Part shown: positions 1-10,884 of the stretch, one piece after another
How positions within the stretch are numbered: position 1 is the first letter of the stretch
How the letters are laid out: each line of letters starts with the position of its first letter
DNA from: Vitellaria paradoxa
Taxonomy: Eukaryota > Streptophyta > Magnoliopsida > Ericales > Sapotaceae
Assembly (NCBI GenBank): GCA_019916065.1
Contig: CM034236.1
Coordinates: forward strand, 48,739,690 to 48,803,689
Length of the DNA stretch: 64,000 nt
Direction: 5' to 3'
The notes under the pieces: generated by a model
Told to the model about the DNA's origin: nothing
Databases searched by the model: none
The model's input: only the letters and a program-made list of their open reading frames with translations
Translations under genes and position numbers: made by a program

Positions 1-221
1 ACTTGATATATGAAAGACGTTCGGAGGCATAATTTTTTTTAACAAAAGTTGTTAGTTATATTTTTTGGTATATTTGATGAAATGACAAATTTTTAATTTT
101 TTTTTTTTGTAACTTTTGAGTGCTTGGTAAAATTTTTTATAATTTTTAATTAGTAATTTTTAATATTTTTAGTAATTTTTGAGTTAATAAGTAACTGTTG
201 AGCAAGAAAGTGAGAAAAATT

Positions 222-505
222 ATGATTTATTTTTCTATTTTCTGTGTTTTAAGTTTTAAAAATCTCAAAAGAAGAAAATAAAAAATACTCTATTTTTCTT
301 TATTTTGTATTGAAAAGGCTCAAAAAGACTTTTTGTCATTTTTTATTTTATGTATAAATCTATTTTCTATTTTTAAAAATAAAATTTAAAAATATAAGTG
401 ACCAAATGCATCTAAGCTGTTTTCTTTATTTTTAAAAATATAAAATAAAAAATAAAGTCAAAACAGAAAATAAAAATAAAAATAAAAAAATAAACTAAAT
501 GATAA
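222..505. repeat. AT-rich MITE-like repeat, copy A
   Basis: AT-rich block whose order of short motifs matches the block at 34098-34435: a TTTTCTATTTTCTG-type start, then AAAATACT, a CATTTTTTATTTTATGT-like stretch, AAAAATATAAG, CTGTTTTCTTTATTTT, and a terminal AAATAAACTAAATGA. The 34 kb copy has clearer terminal inverted repeats, so this one is read as a decayed member of the same non-autonomous family. The rest of 1-582 is AT-rich DNA in which I see no gene. Confidence 0.45.
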
Positions 506-582
506 TTCAATGATTCTAAACATTCAAAAATCAAAAATTAATAATTTTTATCCAAACACTCCGGTAAGTTCCTCCGTGACAT

Positions 583-2157
583 GGATGTCAAATCAAGTTA
601 AAATTGATTGGGTTTGCGGATGGAGGGGGGTGAAGTCAGCCGAAAACGGTTACGTTCTTTACTTGGCACGATTTTCAATTTTCTTTTGAGTGTGTTGATG
701 TAATTTTTACCGCACCTGCCATCTCCTTAGCTCTAAAAAAAATAAAATAAAATCAATCAATAAAAAAATAAAATATTATGGACTTAGATTTTATTTTTTT
801 TCCTCCTCACACGCTAGCTTATTTTCAACATTCCCTTTAAATAATATTATTTAAGGTTAATAACAAATACATCTATTTAATATTTAAGTAATTACATTTA
901 CACTTTTTAATATTTAAAAATTATGCTTATGTTCTTTATTTAAAAACATTATTAATATTAACCTAGCTTTTATTAAAATTTAATAAAAAATGTCAAATTA
1001 ATCAAAATTTTAAGTTCTTTTCTTATTTTACACCTCTTTATCCTCTTTATCTTACATATTCATTAATTTTCTTTTAAAAAAATAATCAAATTTTGTTTAC
1101 GTAATTTTTTAGATTTTTATTTTAAAAACTAACAACAGTATAAGAGAGAAAGAAAGGTAGAATAGAAAAAACATATAAAATTTTAGTTACTTTGATATAA
1201 TTTAACTTGTTAATTTTAACTGTTAATATTAAAATAACTAAAATTTTATGTGTTTTTTTCTATTTTGTTGCTCTTCCTTTAACATTTTCATTAGTTTTTT
1301 TTTATAAAAAACTCAAAAATTAAGTAAACAAAATTTGATGATTTTTTTAAAAGAAATTAATGAATATATAAGATAGGAAGGGTAAAATAGAAAAAACATT
1401 TAAAATTTTAGTTAATTTGATATTTTCTGTTAAATTTTAATAGAAGCGAAGTTAACATTAAAAATATTTTAAAATAACGAATGTAGGTATAATTTTTAAA
1501 TATTAAAAAGTATATATAAATGTAATGATTTAAATATTAATAGATATATGTATAATTTACCCTAAATAATATAATTCGAACGAAATGTTGAAAATAAGCT
1601 AGCGCATGAATAGAAAAAAAAATAATGAAATCAAGTCCATAATATTATATTTTTTTTATTGATTGATTGATTTATTTATTTACTTTAGTGCAAAAGAGAA
1701 GGCAGGTGCGATCAAAACCACATCAACACACTCAAGGGAAAATTGCAAATCGCGTCAAAAAGAAAATTCAAAAAGAAAATTGCAAATCGCATCAACACAC
1801 TCAAAAAGAAAATTCAAAAGAGAAAATTGCAAATCGCGTCAACACACTCAAAAGGAAAATTGCAAATCGCGTCAAAAAGAAAATTCAAAAGGAAAATTGC
1901 AAATCGCGTCAAAAAGAAAATTCAAAAAGAAAATTGCAAATCGCGTCAACACACTCAAAAGGAAAATTGCAAATCGCGTCAACACACTCAAAGAGAAAAT
2001 TCAAAAAGAAAATTGCATATCGCGTCAAATAAAAAACGTAAGAAATGGCACCGTTTTCGGCTGACTCAGTGGGGCGAATTCATCCCCCTCCGTTCGGTTT
2101 TCGTTGGCTGTGTTTTGGATTTGCCAAACGCCAACACAATGATATGATTTGATGTCT
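583..2157. mobile_element. Large imperfect palindrome / foldback element
   Basis: Two long arms are reverse complements of each other. GTCAGCCGAAAACGG at 635-649 pairs with 2051-2065, GCTAGCTTATTTTCAACATT at 813-832 pairs with 1583-1602, and the pairing continues through AT-rich sequence to a centre near 1210. The outer ends pair less well, down to about 586 and 2155. The right arm is about 290 bp longer because of a tandem repeat. No coding sequence is visible inside. The structure suggests a foldback or long-TIR non-autonomous DNA transposon. I could not identify a target-site duplication. Confidence 0.75.
1730..2030. repeat. Minisatellite, about 8 units of 33-47 bp
   Basis: Each unit starts with GCAAATCGCGTCAA followed by either ACACACTCAAAAGGAAAATT or AAAAGAAAATTCAAAAGGAAAATT. 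About eight units occur, in mixed order. The array lies inside the right arm of the palindrome; the left arm carries a single diverged unit near 680-710. Open frames of 120-135 codons run through it in all three frames only because the units lack stop codons. They are Lys/Gln/Arg-rich low-complexity peptides and not real genes. Confidence 0.85.
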
Positions 2158-2522
2158 CTGTACTGTACATGCGCCGGAAGACAGTTATACATATATATAT
2201 TTTAATTCCATCGGAAACCAAATTGGAAATGACTCGTTCGGTAGAAACCATTAACAGATGTGTGTGTTTGAAATGATAAAAAGTGAAAAAAAAAATAAGA
2301 TAAAGAAAAAAAAGTTATGAATTTATAATGCGTGCAATAAAATAAAAAAGTTGACGTGATAAAAGTTTTTTAAAATTTTTAGAATTTTATTTTTATTTTT
2401 TAAAAATACCAAACGTGCCAAATCCTGATGAAATAAACGTGCCCAATTTGGAGACGACTGGTACAAAGTTCGACAGAAGAGCCCAGCAATAAAAAATGCA
2501 ACATTAATTACCGGCGACAAAG

Positions 2523-2569
2523 CATTAATACTACTAGAGAGTCGACATTAATACTACTAGAGAGTCGAT
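2523..2569. repeat. Two tandem 23-bp units
   Basis: ATTAATACTACTAGAGAGTCGA occurs twice head to tail, ending about 40 bp downstream of the MES1 stop codon, so it probably lies in the 3' UTR. The rest of 2158-2522 is AT-rich with no feature seen. Confidence 0.7.
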
Positions 2570-2611
2570 GTCACATGCATTCAACTTCTAGGTTTAGGGT
2601 GTTGTCTCGGT

Positions 2612-4733
2612 TCAAGCAAATTTATTGGCAATCTCGACGAGACATTGACAAAGTTCTCGAGGCTTTGAAAACATTGGCATGTGATCCGCACCTTCCATTC
2701 GCTTCACCTCTTGCACTTCAAAGTTCTTGGTCATCCAGTACTGGAATTCCTCGGGAATTCCTTTATCCTCGCTGCAAACAACATAAACCCGTTTCACCGA
2801 TCCATACCCTTCATTCGAGAACTCCTTTGCTTTTGCCAAATCTTCCATAAATAACGACCCTGGCCTTACTGAAGTCATTGCCAGATTCAAATCCTGCACA
2901 CACACACATTAATTTCAATAAATTTTCATGGTAATTAAATTGTAATTTAACAAAATATAAAAACAATAGCTTTGAACACATGTCATATGTAAACTTGATA
3001 CGGGTTTGAATGAGAGAGATTAATTGAGGGATGACTCTCACTTCAGGGGAGCATAGTTGGTAGAGCTTGGACTGGAGAAACTTTGGGCCAAAAAGCATTG
3101 ATGTCAAGGGCTCTTCCGGAGTACCATAGGGTTCAAACTTTGTGTACAGCCATGATTCTGAGGGTGTCCTCTCCAAAAACTGTAACAATTGAAGCGTTAA
3201 AATTAATTCGCAAAACCCAAACTAACTTACTATGAAGCATAGATACGAATACGACAGTGGATACAAATACGAATATACGATACGATAATTTTTAAAACAT
3301 AAAGATATCGGTACAACGAAGATACGGTAAAAAAATAAAATAAAATTTATATTTTATTTAAAATATTTTTGAAGATCGCATCTATATACTACTAAACATT
3401 ATATAAATAACAATTATATAACTTGAAAAATACCATCTAATCCATAAGTTAACATCATCCATACTCAAAATTACCATCATCATTCATACACGAAACACAA
3501 ATATAATAAAAAGTATCAAATACAATTTCATACATCCGAAAATAAAAATAGTTCTTTAATTTCTTAAATTTCAGTTAGATCCAACATCAATCATATCAAT
3601 ATATTTTAGTTAATTACAGTTTGGCCCGTTCTAAAATTTTATCATATCAATTTTACCCTCTAAAAAAATTTAAAATATTACATTTGGACCTCTATCGTAT
3701 ACTAAAAATATCATTCTCGTATCTTACCTGTATCATAACCGTATCCTATGTAAAACTTAAAATAAAAATTTAAAATACGCCACGTGACGTATTCGATAGG
3801 TATCCGGTCGTATCCGTATTCTCAAAATATTCGATACGGGTGCAACGCCTAATTTGAAATATTTGTACTTTTTAACTCACTTAGTTACGAGTGGTTACGG
3901 ATAGATTGAAAATTTATAATTAGTGGGAATAAAAATATAATTTTTAAATAAATTAAGAAAAAATAAAATAATAATAAGAATAAAAGCATAAATTTAAATA
4001 ATTGAGAACAAAAATAATGTGATGAAAATGTAATTTTTAACTGAGTAAAGACAATTGTACTTCTCATTGGGCATATTTTCATCATCCTTGCATGACTCAA
4101 AACTACTGAATTCTATTTTTTTTTAAGTTCTTTGTTTTTTTTAATATTTAATTCGAAGTATCTTAATTAATTAATGCGTATTTTGACTAATTTTAATTTT
4201 AAAATTAATGATTGGATAGTAGAGATTCAAACTTGTAACTATCATAGATAAATCCAAAAACAACAAAATTCCCAACCCAAAAAAGGAAAGAGAGAAAAAA
4301 CGAAAGGAGAGAGAAAACAAGGGCAGTAAAAACAATAGTAACAAGATAGTACCTGTTCCAAAACATAGGAGGGTTTGTGCAGGGTGTCGGGCATGAAGGC
4401 GGTGAGGAAGACAGCTACGGATACCTTGTGAGGGAAGTTGTCCAGGGCAAGAGCCAAGTTCAAGCCACCAAGGCTGTGGCCAACCAGGATCACCTTTTCA
4501 CCCGCAGGAATTGAAGCCATGGTCTCCATCAACGGCTCGCTGTAGTCATAAAGGGTGCGAAGCTCGTGTATTTTCTTCGTATTGTTACCAGAAGCTGCAA
4601 GGTCGAGGGCTGTGACCCTGTGGCCATCAGACTCAAGCAGTGATTTGAGGTTGTACCAACACCAAGCGCCATGGCACGCACCATGCACCAGAACAAAATG
4701 CTTCTGTTGCTTCCCTGCTGCTGTTTCTTCCAT
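2612..4733 (-). CDS. MES-type methylesterase (SABP2 / hydroxynitrile lyase-like alpha/beta hydrolase)
   Basis: Three exons on the minus strand: 4353-4733, 3042-3179 and 2612-2893, all GT-AG, giving 266 aa (family members are usually about 260). The introns are 1173 and 148 bp and both are phase 0. The oxyanion-hole motif HGACHGAWCW starts at residue 17. The nucleophile is Ser87 in VGHSLGG, the acid is Asp216 in SEDKGIPEEF, and the base is His244 in GADHMPMFSKP. Each is displaced by +6 from the triad I recall for tobacco SABP2 (81/210/238), so the core is complete. MES enzymes hydrolyse small methyl esters such as methyl salicylate, methyl jasmonate or methyl-IAA; relatives act as polyneuridine aldehyde esterases or hydroxynitrile lyases. 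The substrate cannot be told from sequence. No signal or transit peptide is evident, so it is probably cytosolic. A second, broken copy lies at 15.4-20.4 kb on the same strand. Confidence 0.92.
3232..3849. repeat. ATACGA-rich transposon-like insertion in MES1 intron 1
   Basis: The block begins with GAAGCATAGATACGAATACGA and ends with an inverted, diverged counterpart (TCGTATCCGTATT...TTCGATACGGGTGCAACGCC). The interior is AT-rich and non-coding. It has the look of a hAT-like non-autonomous element, but the terminal inverted repeats are weak and no target duplication was confirmed. It accounts for about half of the 1173-bp intron. Confidence 0.45.
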
Positions 4734-4795
4734 CTTTTTTTCACTCGGGTTATTTTTAAATCCCTGTATACTCCTCCCTACCTACCTTACATAGA

Positions 4796-4808
4796 CATTA
4801 TATAGATA
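4796..4808 (-). promoter_or_regulatory. TATA box of MES1
   Basis: On the minus strand TATCTATATAATG lies about 65 bp upstream of the ATG at 4733, a normal spacing for a plant TATA box with a short 5' UTR. Upstream promoter sequence is cut off near 4834, where an LTR element begins. Confidence 0.6.
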
Positions 4809-4902
4809 GAAAGGCGGAGTTTTTTCACACCGTTGATAATGGAAACTGCCAGCTGTGGTTTTTGTCCAATCAATCCAACCCACCCGGTGCCCATGCTCCT
4901 TG

Positions 4903-5793
4903 GGGTCATTGGATAATGTTTTTATTTTTTATTTTTTTTATATTTTTAAAATTTTATGAACTAACACTAAAAAGAAATTTGTTAAATTTATTTACATTTT
5001 TTATTTAAAAAAATGAAATTTAGCCAAAAAAACATAAAAAAAGTATTTTTACTCTATTTTTTCTGTTATAAACATTTTATTAATTCTAATACTTTGTTCA
5101 TTTTTATTACATCATATTAAAATAAATTATTTTATTCAAATATTTTATTAAATTAAAATTATTTTAAATAAATAATATAATTAAATTAAATTAATTAAAT
5201 TAATATGTAATATATATTATTAATTTATTTCTAATAAATAATTAAATTAAATTAAATAATTTAATTTAATAAATAATTTAATCAATATAAATATATATTA
5301 TTAAATTATTTTTTACTAAATATTATAATTAAATTAAATTAATTATTAATTTAGTTTAATTAATTTATTTAGTATGAATTATATTTTATTAAATTATTTT
5401 AATGACTATTGTAATTAAATTATTTAAATTATTATGAAATATATTTTATTCAATTATTTTTATTAAATAATATAATTAAATTATAATTAATATATTTTAT
5501 ATTTATTGGATTAAATGATATAATACTTATATTTTATTCAATTGTTTTTAATAAATAATATAATTAAATTAATTAATATAAAATATATTTATTAAATTTA
5601 ATTAATTTAAAAAAATAAAATTAAATATTTTATGAAAATAAAAAATTAATAATTGTGAACAAAATTGTATTTTTTAAACGTAGTTTCAGTTTTTATTTTA
5701 GAAAAAAGCGATAATAGAAAACAAAAAATAGAAAATATAAACATATAAACGTAAATAAAAAAAATAAATAACAATATTATTACCAAATAGTCC
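4903..5793. mobile_element. AT-rich TIR element nested in the 5' LTR
   Basis: The ends are inverted: GGGTCATTGGATAATG at 4903 and TATTACCAAATAGTCC ending at 5793. The interior, particularly 5070-5640, is almost pure A/T built from ATTAAATTAATT-type motifs. The same architecture and similar ends occur at 41065-42210. It is non-coding and therefore non-autonomous. Confidence 0.55.
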
Positions 5794-6064
5794 ATTTCTT
5801 TTCCATCTTGAGATATCTCCAAATGCCATCTGAATAATTGGTTTGTATGTTCTTTGTTTGTATATAAATGGAGTTGAGACACAAGGTTTTTTGGTGCAGT
5901 GTGGAAATCAATTCACCCACTCGGGTAGTCAAAGAAAAAAGAGCCCATGCTCGGGGAGGCTTAGGTAAGGGTTTATAATGGGATTACGGGTGTGAGAAAG
6001 AGGTAAAGAGAGAAATAAATGAGCTTAAGAGAGTTGAGTAAAGATGGTTGTATCTCTTCCTCTG

Positions 6065-6068
<4 letters not shown>

Positions 6069-6126
<58 letters not shown>
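6069..6126. repeat. (TA)n microsatellite, about 58 bp
   Basis: Uninterrupted TA dinucleotide run inside the 5' LTR. The 3' LTR has only a short TATATATATA at the same place, so the run expanded after insertion. Confidence 0.95.
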
Positions 6127-6129
<3 letters not shown>

Positions 6130-6239
6130 CTCTTGGATCACTAATCATGGATATAGGCGATTTTACCGAACCATGTAAATATTGTTTATGTTGTGCTTGT
6201 TGTTATCTTTTGTTTTATTTTTTTTTGGCCCCGAACAAG

Positions 6240-6252
6240 TGGTATTAGAGCC
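6240..6252 (+). other. Primer-binding site (tRNA-Met type)
   Basis: TGGTATTAGAGCC follows the 5' LTR after two bases. It differs by one base from the usual TGGTATCAGAGC of tRNA-iMet-primed plant elements. Confidence 0.65.
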
Positions 6253-6350
6253 CAATTGGAAGCGATGGAGGCAAAATAGTGAGATTTTGCTTTTGGGTCC
6301 AGAAATGAAATTGTTTGGAAAATTTTTTTTTAAGCATACCAAAAGGTAAA

Positions 6351-6686
6351 GCTCGCCAAGAGGAGCACAACAGAACAAATAGCATAAAAAACGGAGGTTA
6401 AACGTGACCAGAATCGCCATTGAAAGTTCATTTTTTCGGCCTAACGTTGCAGAAACTCGTCCGTTGGAAGAGGAAGAAAGAATTAAAAAAGAAAGAGAGA
6501 GACAGAGAGATAGGTAGAGCTCGCTAAGAGGAGCACAACGGAACAAACAGCATAAAAAACGGAGGTTAAACGTGACCAGAATCGTCACCGAAAGTTCATT
6601 TTTTTGGCCTAACGTTGCAAAAACTCAACCGTTGGAAGAGGAAGAAAGAATTAAAAAAGAGAGAGAGAGACAGAAAGAAAGATAGG
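6351..6686. repeat. Tandem duplication, 2 x 168 bp
   Basis: The block starting GCTCGCCAAGAGGAGCACAAC is repeated from 6519 with few differences, including GAGGTTAAACGTGACCAGAAT and a GA-rich end. It lies in the leader region of the LTR element. Confidence 0.85.
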
Positions 6687-7380
6687 CTGGTTGCTGCTCT
6701 ACTAAACAAGAAGGAAGGAATATGCTTTGGCATTTTCTTTGAAAGCTTAAAAATTATGATTCAGCCCTTGAAAGTTTGTGTAATTGTGAAATGGCCCCCA
6801 CTGTTTTGGAATATTTCAGTTTGACTCCAAAAGTTTTTGAATATTTGAGATTGGCCCCGAAAGTTCTAAAGAATCACAAAAAGGCCCTAGGATATTTGAA
6901 AAATTACAATTTTACCCTTACAGTCCCCCAAAAATTCTACTTTCAATGAAGTCTTCCCAAGATTTTTTCAGTGTTCCGGATCCATCCATGTAGTCATATT
7001 GAGTATATTCTACTTCTAGGTGTATAAAATGAAAATGGAAAAGTCTATAGCAAGCATGCATGGATGTTGTGAGCGGTCATAGAGGTACTTTGAATGGTAA
7101 GTGCTCTTTTTTGTAGAAGACATAGACGAACCTTGGATTGTAGAGAGTGTCAGATTTGCAAAGATGAAGAAGGATGATTGCAGGAAGTTAAAAGGTGAAA
7201 ATGACAAGGCAAGAGGACAATAAGGTGGTTTCGACGAGTTCTAAAATAGGATTTTTGATAGATTGAGGCGAGCATATATGAAGTTGCCTAGGAAAAAAGC
7301 CAATCATCAAGAGCAATGGTTTTATGAAGATCCTATCAGTGATATGGTTGAGTTGCAAGGTGGTTCACTGGTACAGTACA

Positions 7381-7554
7381 CACTACTAGAAAAAACAATT
7401 TTGACGGTTGCTAAAAATAGCTTAGTGGTCGCTAATAGTCCTTTTGAGCAGTCGCCCGAAAAATTGTCCACCATTACCTACATTCCTAGTAGTGACGAGT
7501 TGGAGGACATTGTTACTAGTTGGAGCTTGATGCTTGAACATGGGTCTAGTAGTA
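7381..7554. mobile_element. Possible small CACTA-like insertion
   Basis: CACTACTAGAAAAAAC at 7381 resembles the CACTACNAGAAAA ends of plant CACTA elements and is followed by ACGGTTGCTAAAA and GTCGCTAATAG, typical of their subterminal repeats. An inverted partner TCTAGTAGT lies at 7545-7553. The right end is imperfect and the 3-bp target duplication uncertain. Confidence 0.3.
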
Positions 7555-8429
7555 CGGCGAGACAAAGTGAATAGAGGATGCAATGATTGCACAGATGCAC
7601 ACAAAATAGGCGTCAGAGTACCCATATGGTACCTAAGGGGGTACAAGAGCGCTGGTTCAGATCAGAGTTGAATGGTATATAAGAAGCTGGCCAGAGGCAG
7701 TGTGCAATTGGTTGTTGGATGTGTTCACATCAAAGCTCAGAGGAAAAAGACGAGACTGCTGCGGCATTAGCTTGGATGAAATTAGATGGGTCACACGGCA
7801 TTACTTCACTCTTGAAGTAATTAGGGATGAGTCCTCTCCAAGAAGAGCCCTCAAGAATGTTGGAGAGATGAGTCACACGACACACCCAGTGGGGGGGTAT
7901 GAGACATCCCGGGTTGGGGTATGGAAGAAGGAATCTTGGCAGGGAGTGTAGGCATTCCAATTGGGAGCATTGTCACCTAATGATAAGGGTGAGATGTTAA
8001 TACTGTCTGGTGATAAGACGAAGCCGATGGTATTTGTTGTCAATGTAAGGGATGATGGCAAAGGATAAGGGTCTTGCAAAGTGTCCTAGGTGAGGGGATG
8101 CAGTTACTCAGAGATAGGGTAAAGGGCAACGGCGGAGAGAAACATTACATAAGTTGTATTCCAGTTATGATGAGTGTAACTGATGCAGGGCACTCGGACA
8201 AGAAAGTGTAGGCACCTCGAACTAGGGGCAGGGTATTCATGGTAGAAGCATTGTTACGAGTGTAATAAGTGGCAGTGAGAAACATCCTTAATAGTGCAGT
8301 GTAGCTCATACAAGTGCAGATATGGCAAAATATCCCAAAAGGCATCTCTAAGACAATTTTCTAACGGGAGGCAAATTATGCTGGATGATTGTTGGATGTG
8401 ACGTATCCACCCACGTTGGTTGGAGGGGG

Positions 8430-8553
8430 TGATTATTGGGTTTTGACTCATTAATCCACCTAACACATGGGTGGTTGCTCTTTTTATTCTATCTTGAGAC
8501 GTCTTCAAATAGCCATCTAAATAGTTGGCTTATATGTTTTTTAGGTAAGGCAG

Positions 8554-8601
<48 letters not shown>

Positions 8602-8901
8602 GGTGTGGAAATCAATTCATCCACTAGTGTAATCAAAGAAGAGAGAGCTAGTGCTCGGGGGAGCTCGATTAAAGGCTTGCAATAGGGTTACGGGTTGTCA
8701 AAAAGAAGTGAAGAGAGAGAGTAATGAACTCAAGGGAGTTGAGTAGAGATGGTTGTATTTCCTCCTCTGTAATATTTTATATATATATACAAAAATTCAC
8801 ATATTAACAGTTGTGGATGTAGGCAATTTTATGGAACCATATAAATATTAGTTGTGTTGTGCTTGTTGTTCTACTTTGTTTTATTTTTCTGGACTCCATC
8901 A
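8430..8901 (+). repeat. 3' LTR
   Basis: Begins TGATTATTGGG directly after the purine tract at 8418-8429 and ends with CCATCA. It is homologous to 4834-4902 plus 5794-6237. It contains a 40-nt poly(T) run at 8558-8597 that is absent from the 5' copy. Confidence 0.6.
8558..8597. repeat. Poly(T) run, 40 nt
   Basis: Uninterrupted homopolymer inside the 3' LTR; length is likely to vary and to be error-prone in assembly. Confidence 0.9.
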
Positions 8902-9362
8902 CTAGAATATACATGCACATATATAGACAAAAATAAATAAGTACATAAATAAATAATAAAAGATCACATCAGTACCCCATTAAAATTAAACTTGATTAGG
9001 GTGGGGATGCTATGTTTAGTATGGTGGGTGGAGGCTCTTACTTATTTGTGCATGTTTAAGTGTCAAAATTGAACTCGTAAATAAGAGAGAGTATATCGTT
9101 GCTATCTGCCGTGATTGTGTCTCAATGCTTCATTCGTATTGACTCCACTAATTTTATGGTTTGGAGTTGGAACAATCATGCAATAGTCAAGTTAGAACAA
9201 TCACGCAATCGTCAATTTGTTAAAGCTGTTGCTTTTGTAGCATCCTCGTGCACCATTAATTTTGTGCACTCACATCGAGAGCTGGGGAATGATTGGGAAC
9301 ATCCCAACACAGCGCTCAGTAAATAGATATGGGAGGAGAGAAAAATAGGCGGGGTTGTAAGA

Positions 9363-9576
9363 GGGGGTTGCACTGCGTCTATATCTCAGCGATTAAAGTG
9401 TAAAATGTCAATGTTAGATTTTTTCTTCTCCTAATGATTTAATGATTTTGATTACTCTAAAAGGTTTTGATTAACTTGATTAAAATAAAATTTTATCATT
9501 CATCATTTGAAAAAAAAATTTTGAGGATTGGTATTTTACACTTTAATCACTGAAATATAAATGTAGTACAGTCCCC
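9363..9576. mobile_element. MITE with about 40-bp terminal inverted repeats
   Basis: CAGCGATTAAAGTGTAAAAT at 9387-9406 pairs with ATTTTACACTTTAATCACTG at 9533-9552, and the pairing extends outward to GGGG/CCCC. Total about 214 bp with a 120-bp AT-rich interior. No coding content. The flanks at 8902-9362 show nothing recognisable. Confidence 0.65.
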
Positions 9577-10880
9577 TTTAACACAAAAGGGAAGGCTAAC
9601 ATCGTTTTCAATGATAGTTTGAGAACAATATCCCTCGAATTGTTAGATTAAAATTTAATAATTCAAATATAGTCATATATTTTTAATTTAAAAAAGTGAA
9701 TATATTTGGACTGTTGTGAACTTTAATTTAATAACCCGAGATGCGCTACATCGCTGATTCTGAATTTTAAAATTCTCTTATACATGTTCGTGAAATTTTT
9801 TAAAAATCAAAACACCTCAAAAATAGAAGTAAGAATTTATCGAATAAACGGCACTATAGATAAATAGATCATCCTCTAAATTAATTTTCTAAATTCACAT
9901 TTCTATTGGGATGAATTTAAAAAAAAAAAAATTTGTCCTTCCAAGAAATGAGTGAGTGATTGATTTTCCCGATCTTGAAAATTGGTATAATTCTGAACAA
10001 AAAAACTATCGAGCGTTTGGATACTTTTCCCTTCTTTTGTTCATTGAATGGAGTTATTTCTTTATTACTTTTTGTAGGGACAGGTATCATAAAGAAAATA
10101 AAATAGCCCTTATTGAGAAGAGATAATTGTTATAAACTTTTCAAGCCTGTGGATCAAATTAATTAGTTATTACTCCCGAATTTATCCAAAACACAACATC
10201 ACCAGCCTTGTTTGGGTAGTGCACTTTATTATTTTGGGGGTGCCATATGACTGCTAAAGGAAGCTCCACCTATTGGGTTAGTCGTCACTCTCCATTTTTT
10301 TTAATTCATTTATATTTGTTTATTTCTATATTATAAACAAAATACATTCAGGAAGAAAGATTAGTTAAAGTACGTTTGGTTCTTGAAAGACATCCAATTT
10401 TCCATGAACGGTAAAAGATGCTCACATAGTACAAGAAAAAGACATGGTCGCCAAATATCTCTTTATCATAAATGGGACAAGCAAAATAATAATAAAAGGA
10501 AATGTCAAACAAGATTCATAATGATGTCTTGTCCCCGCTATTGTAAACCATTATTGTAGGTGCAATGAACCAATTAACCTTATTCTAAGTTCATAAATTA
10601 ACTAGCAAAAAAACTCGTGGCATTTAAAAAATTTAAAATTTTAAATACACAAACATTTATTACACCTCATTGTACCGAAAGCAAAAATTTATGTATTCAT
10701 AATTTTAAAATTTTAATTCATTAAAATAATATTTTAAATTAATAGTATTATAATTTTTTTTTTTAAAATACGATGAAATGAGATGAAAGACCTTCGTCAG
10801 TACATTAATCTTTTAATTTAATTAATTTTAATTTTTCAAATTTTATTATTTTTTTAATATTTTATTCACAATTCAAACGA
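9577..10880. other. Non-genic AT-rich stretch
   Basis: No gene seen on either strand. 9640-9740 carries one copy of a short palindromic repeat (GATTAAAATTTAAT... core) also found near 13.4 and 36.7 kb. The rest is A/T-rich without recognisable domains. Confidence 0.6.
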
Positions 10881-10884
10881 AAGA

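Larger units (their letters stand above)
4834..6237 (+). repeat. 5' LTR, split by a nested insertion
   Basis: 4834-4902 resembles the start of the 3' LTR (TGAT.ATTGG...TTTTG.C..AT.AATCCA), and 5794-6237 resembles its remainder (ATCTTGAGA, GTGTGGAAATCAATTCA, GAGTTGAGTA.AGATGGTTGTAT, GTTGTGCTTGTTGTT). The LTR ends in CA at 6237, two bases before the primer site. The first 69 bp aligns only moderately, so the start is less certain than the end. Confidence 0.55.
4834..8901 (+). mobile_element. Decayed LTR retrotransposon (tRNA-Met primed, no coding capacity seen)
   Basis: Two diverged direct repeats (4834-6237 and 8430-8901) flank a 2.2 kb interior. The interior starts with a primer-binding-like TGGTATTAGAGCC and ends with the purine tract GGTTGGAGGGGG. 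The TGGTATYAGAGC primer site is typical of Copia-type elements and their non-autonomous TRIM/LARD relatives. No reverse transcriptase, integrase or protease motif is visible, and the internal open frames (up to 103 codons) match nothing I recognise. The 5' LTR is interrupted by another insertion. Target duplications are not evident, so the outer limits are approximate. Confidence 0.65.

Noticed and set aside
1663..2147. Three overlapping 121-134 codon open frames on the plus strand
   Set aside because: They translate a minisatellite in three frames into Lys/Arg/Gln-rich repeats; the absence of stops comes from the repeat unit.
4242..4352. Extension of MES1 exon 1 to a 163-codon frame
   Set aside because: The extra residues are intron read-through after a good GT donor at 4352-4351; the family splice position and exon 2 support splicing.
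7263..7951. Two open frames inside the LTR element (103 and 83 codons)
   Set aside because: No gag, protease or other retroelement motif could be seen, and part overlaps a CACTA-like end; considered chance frames in decayed DNA.
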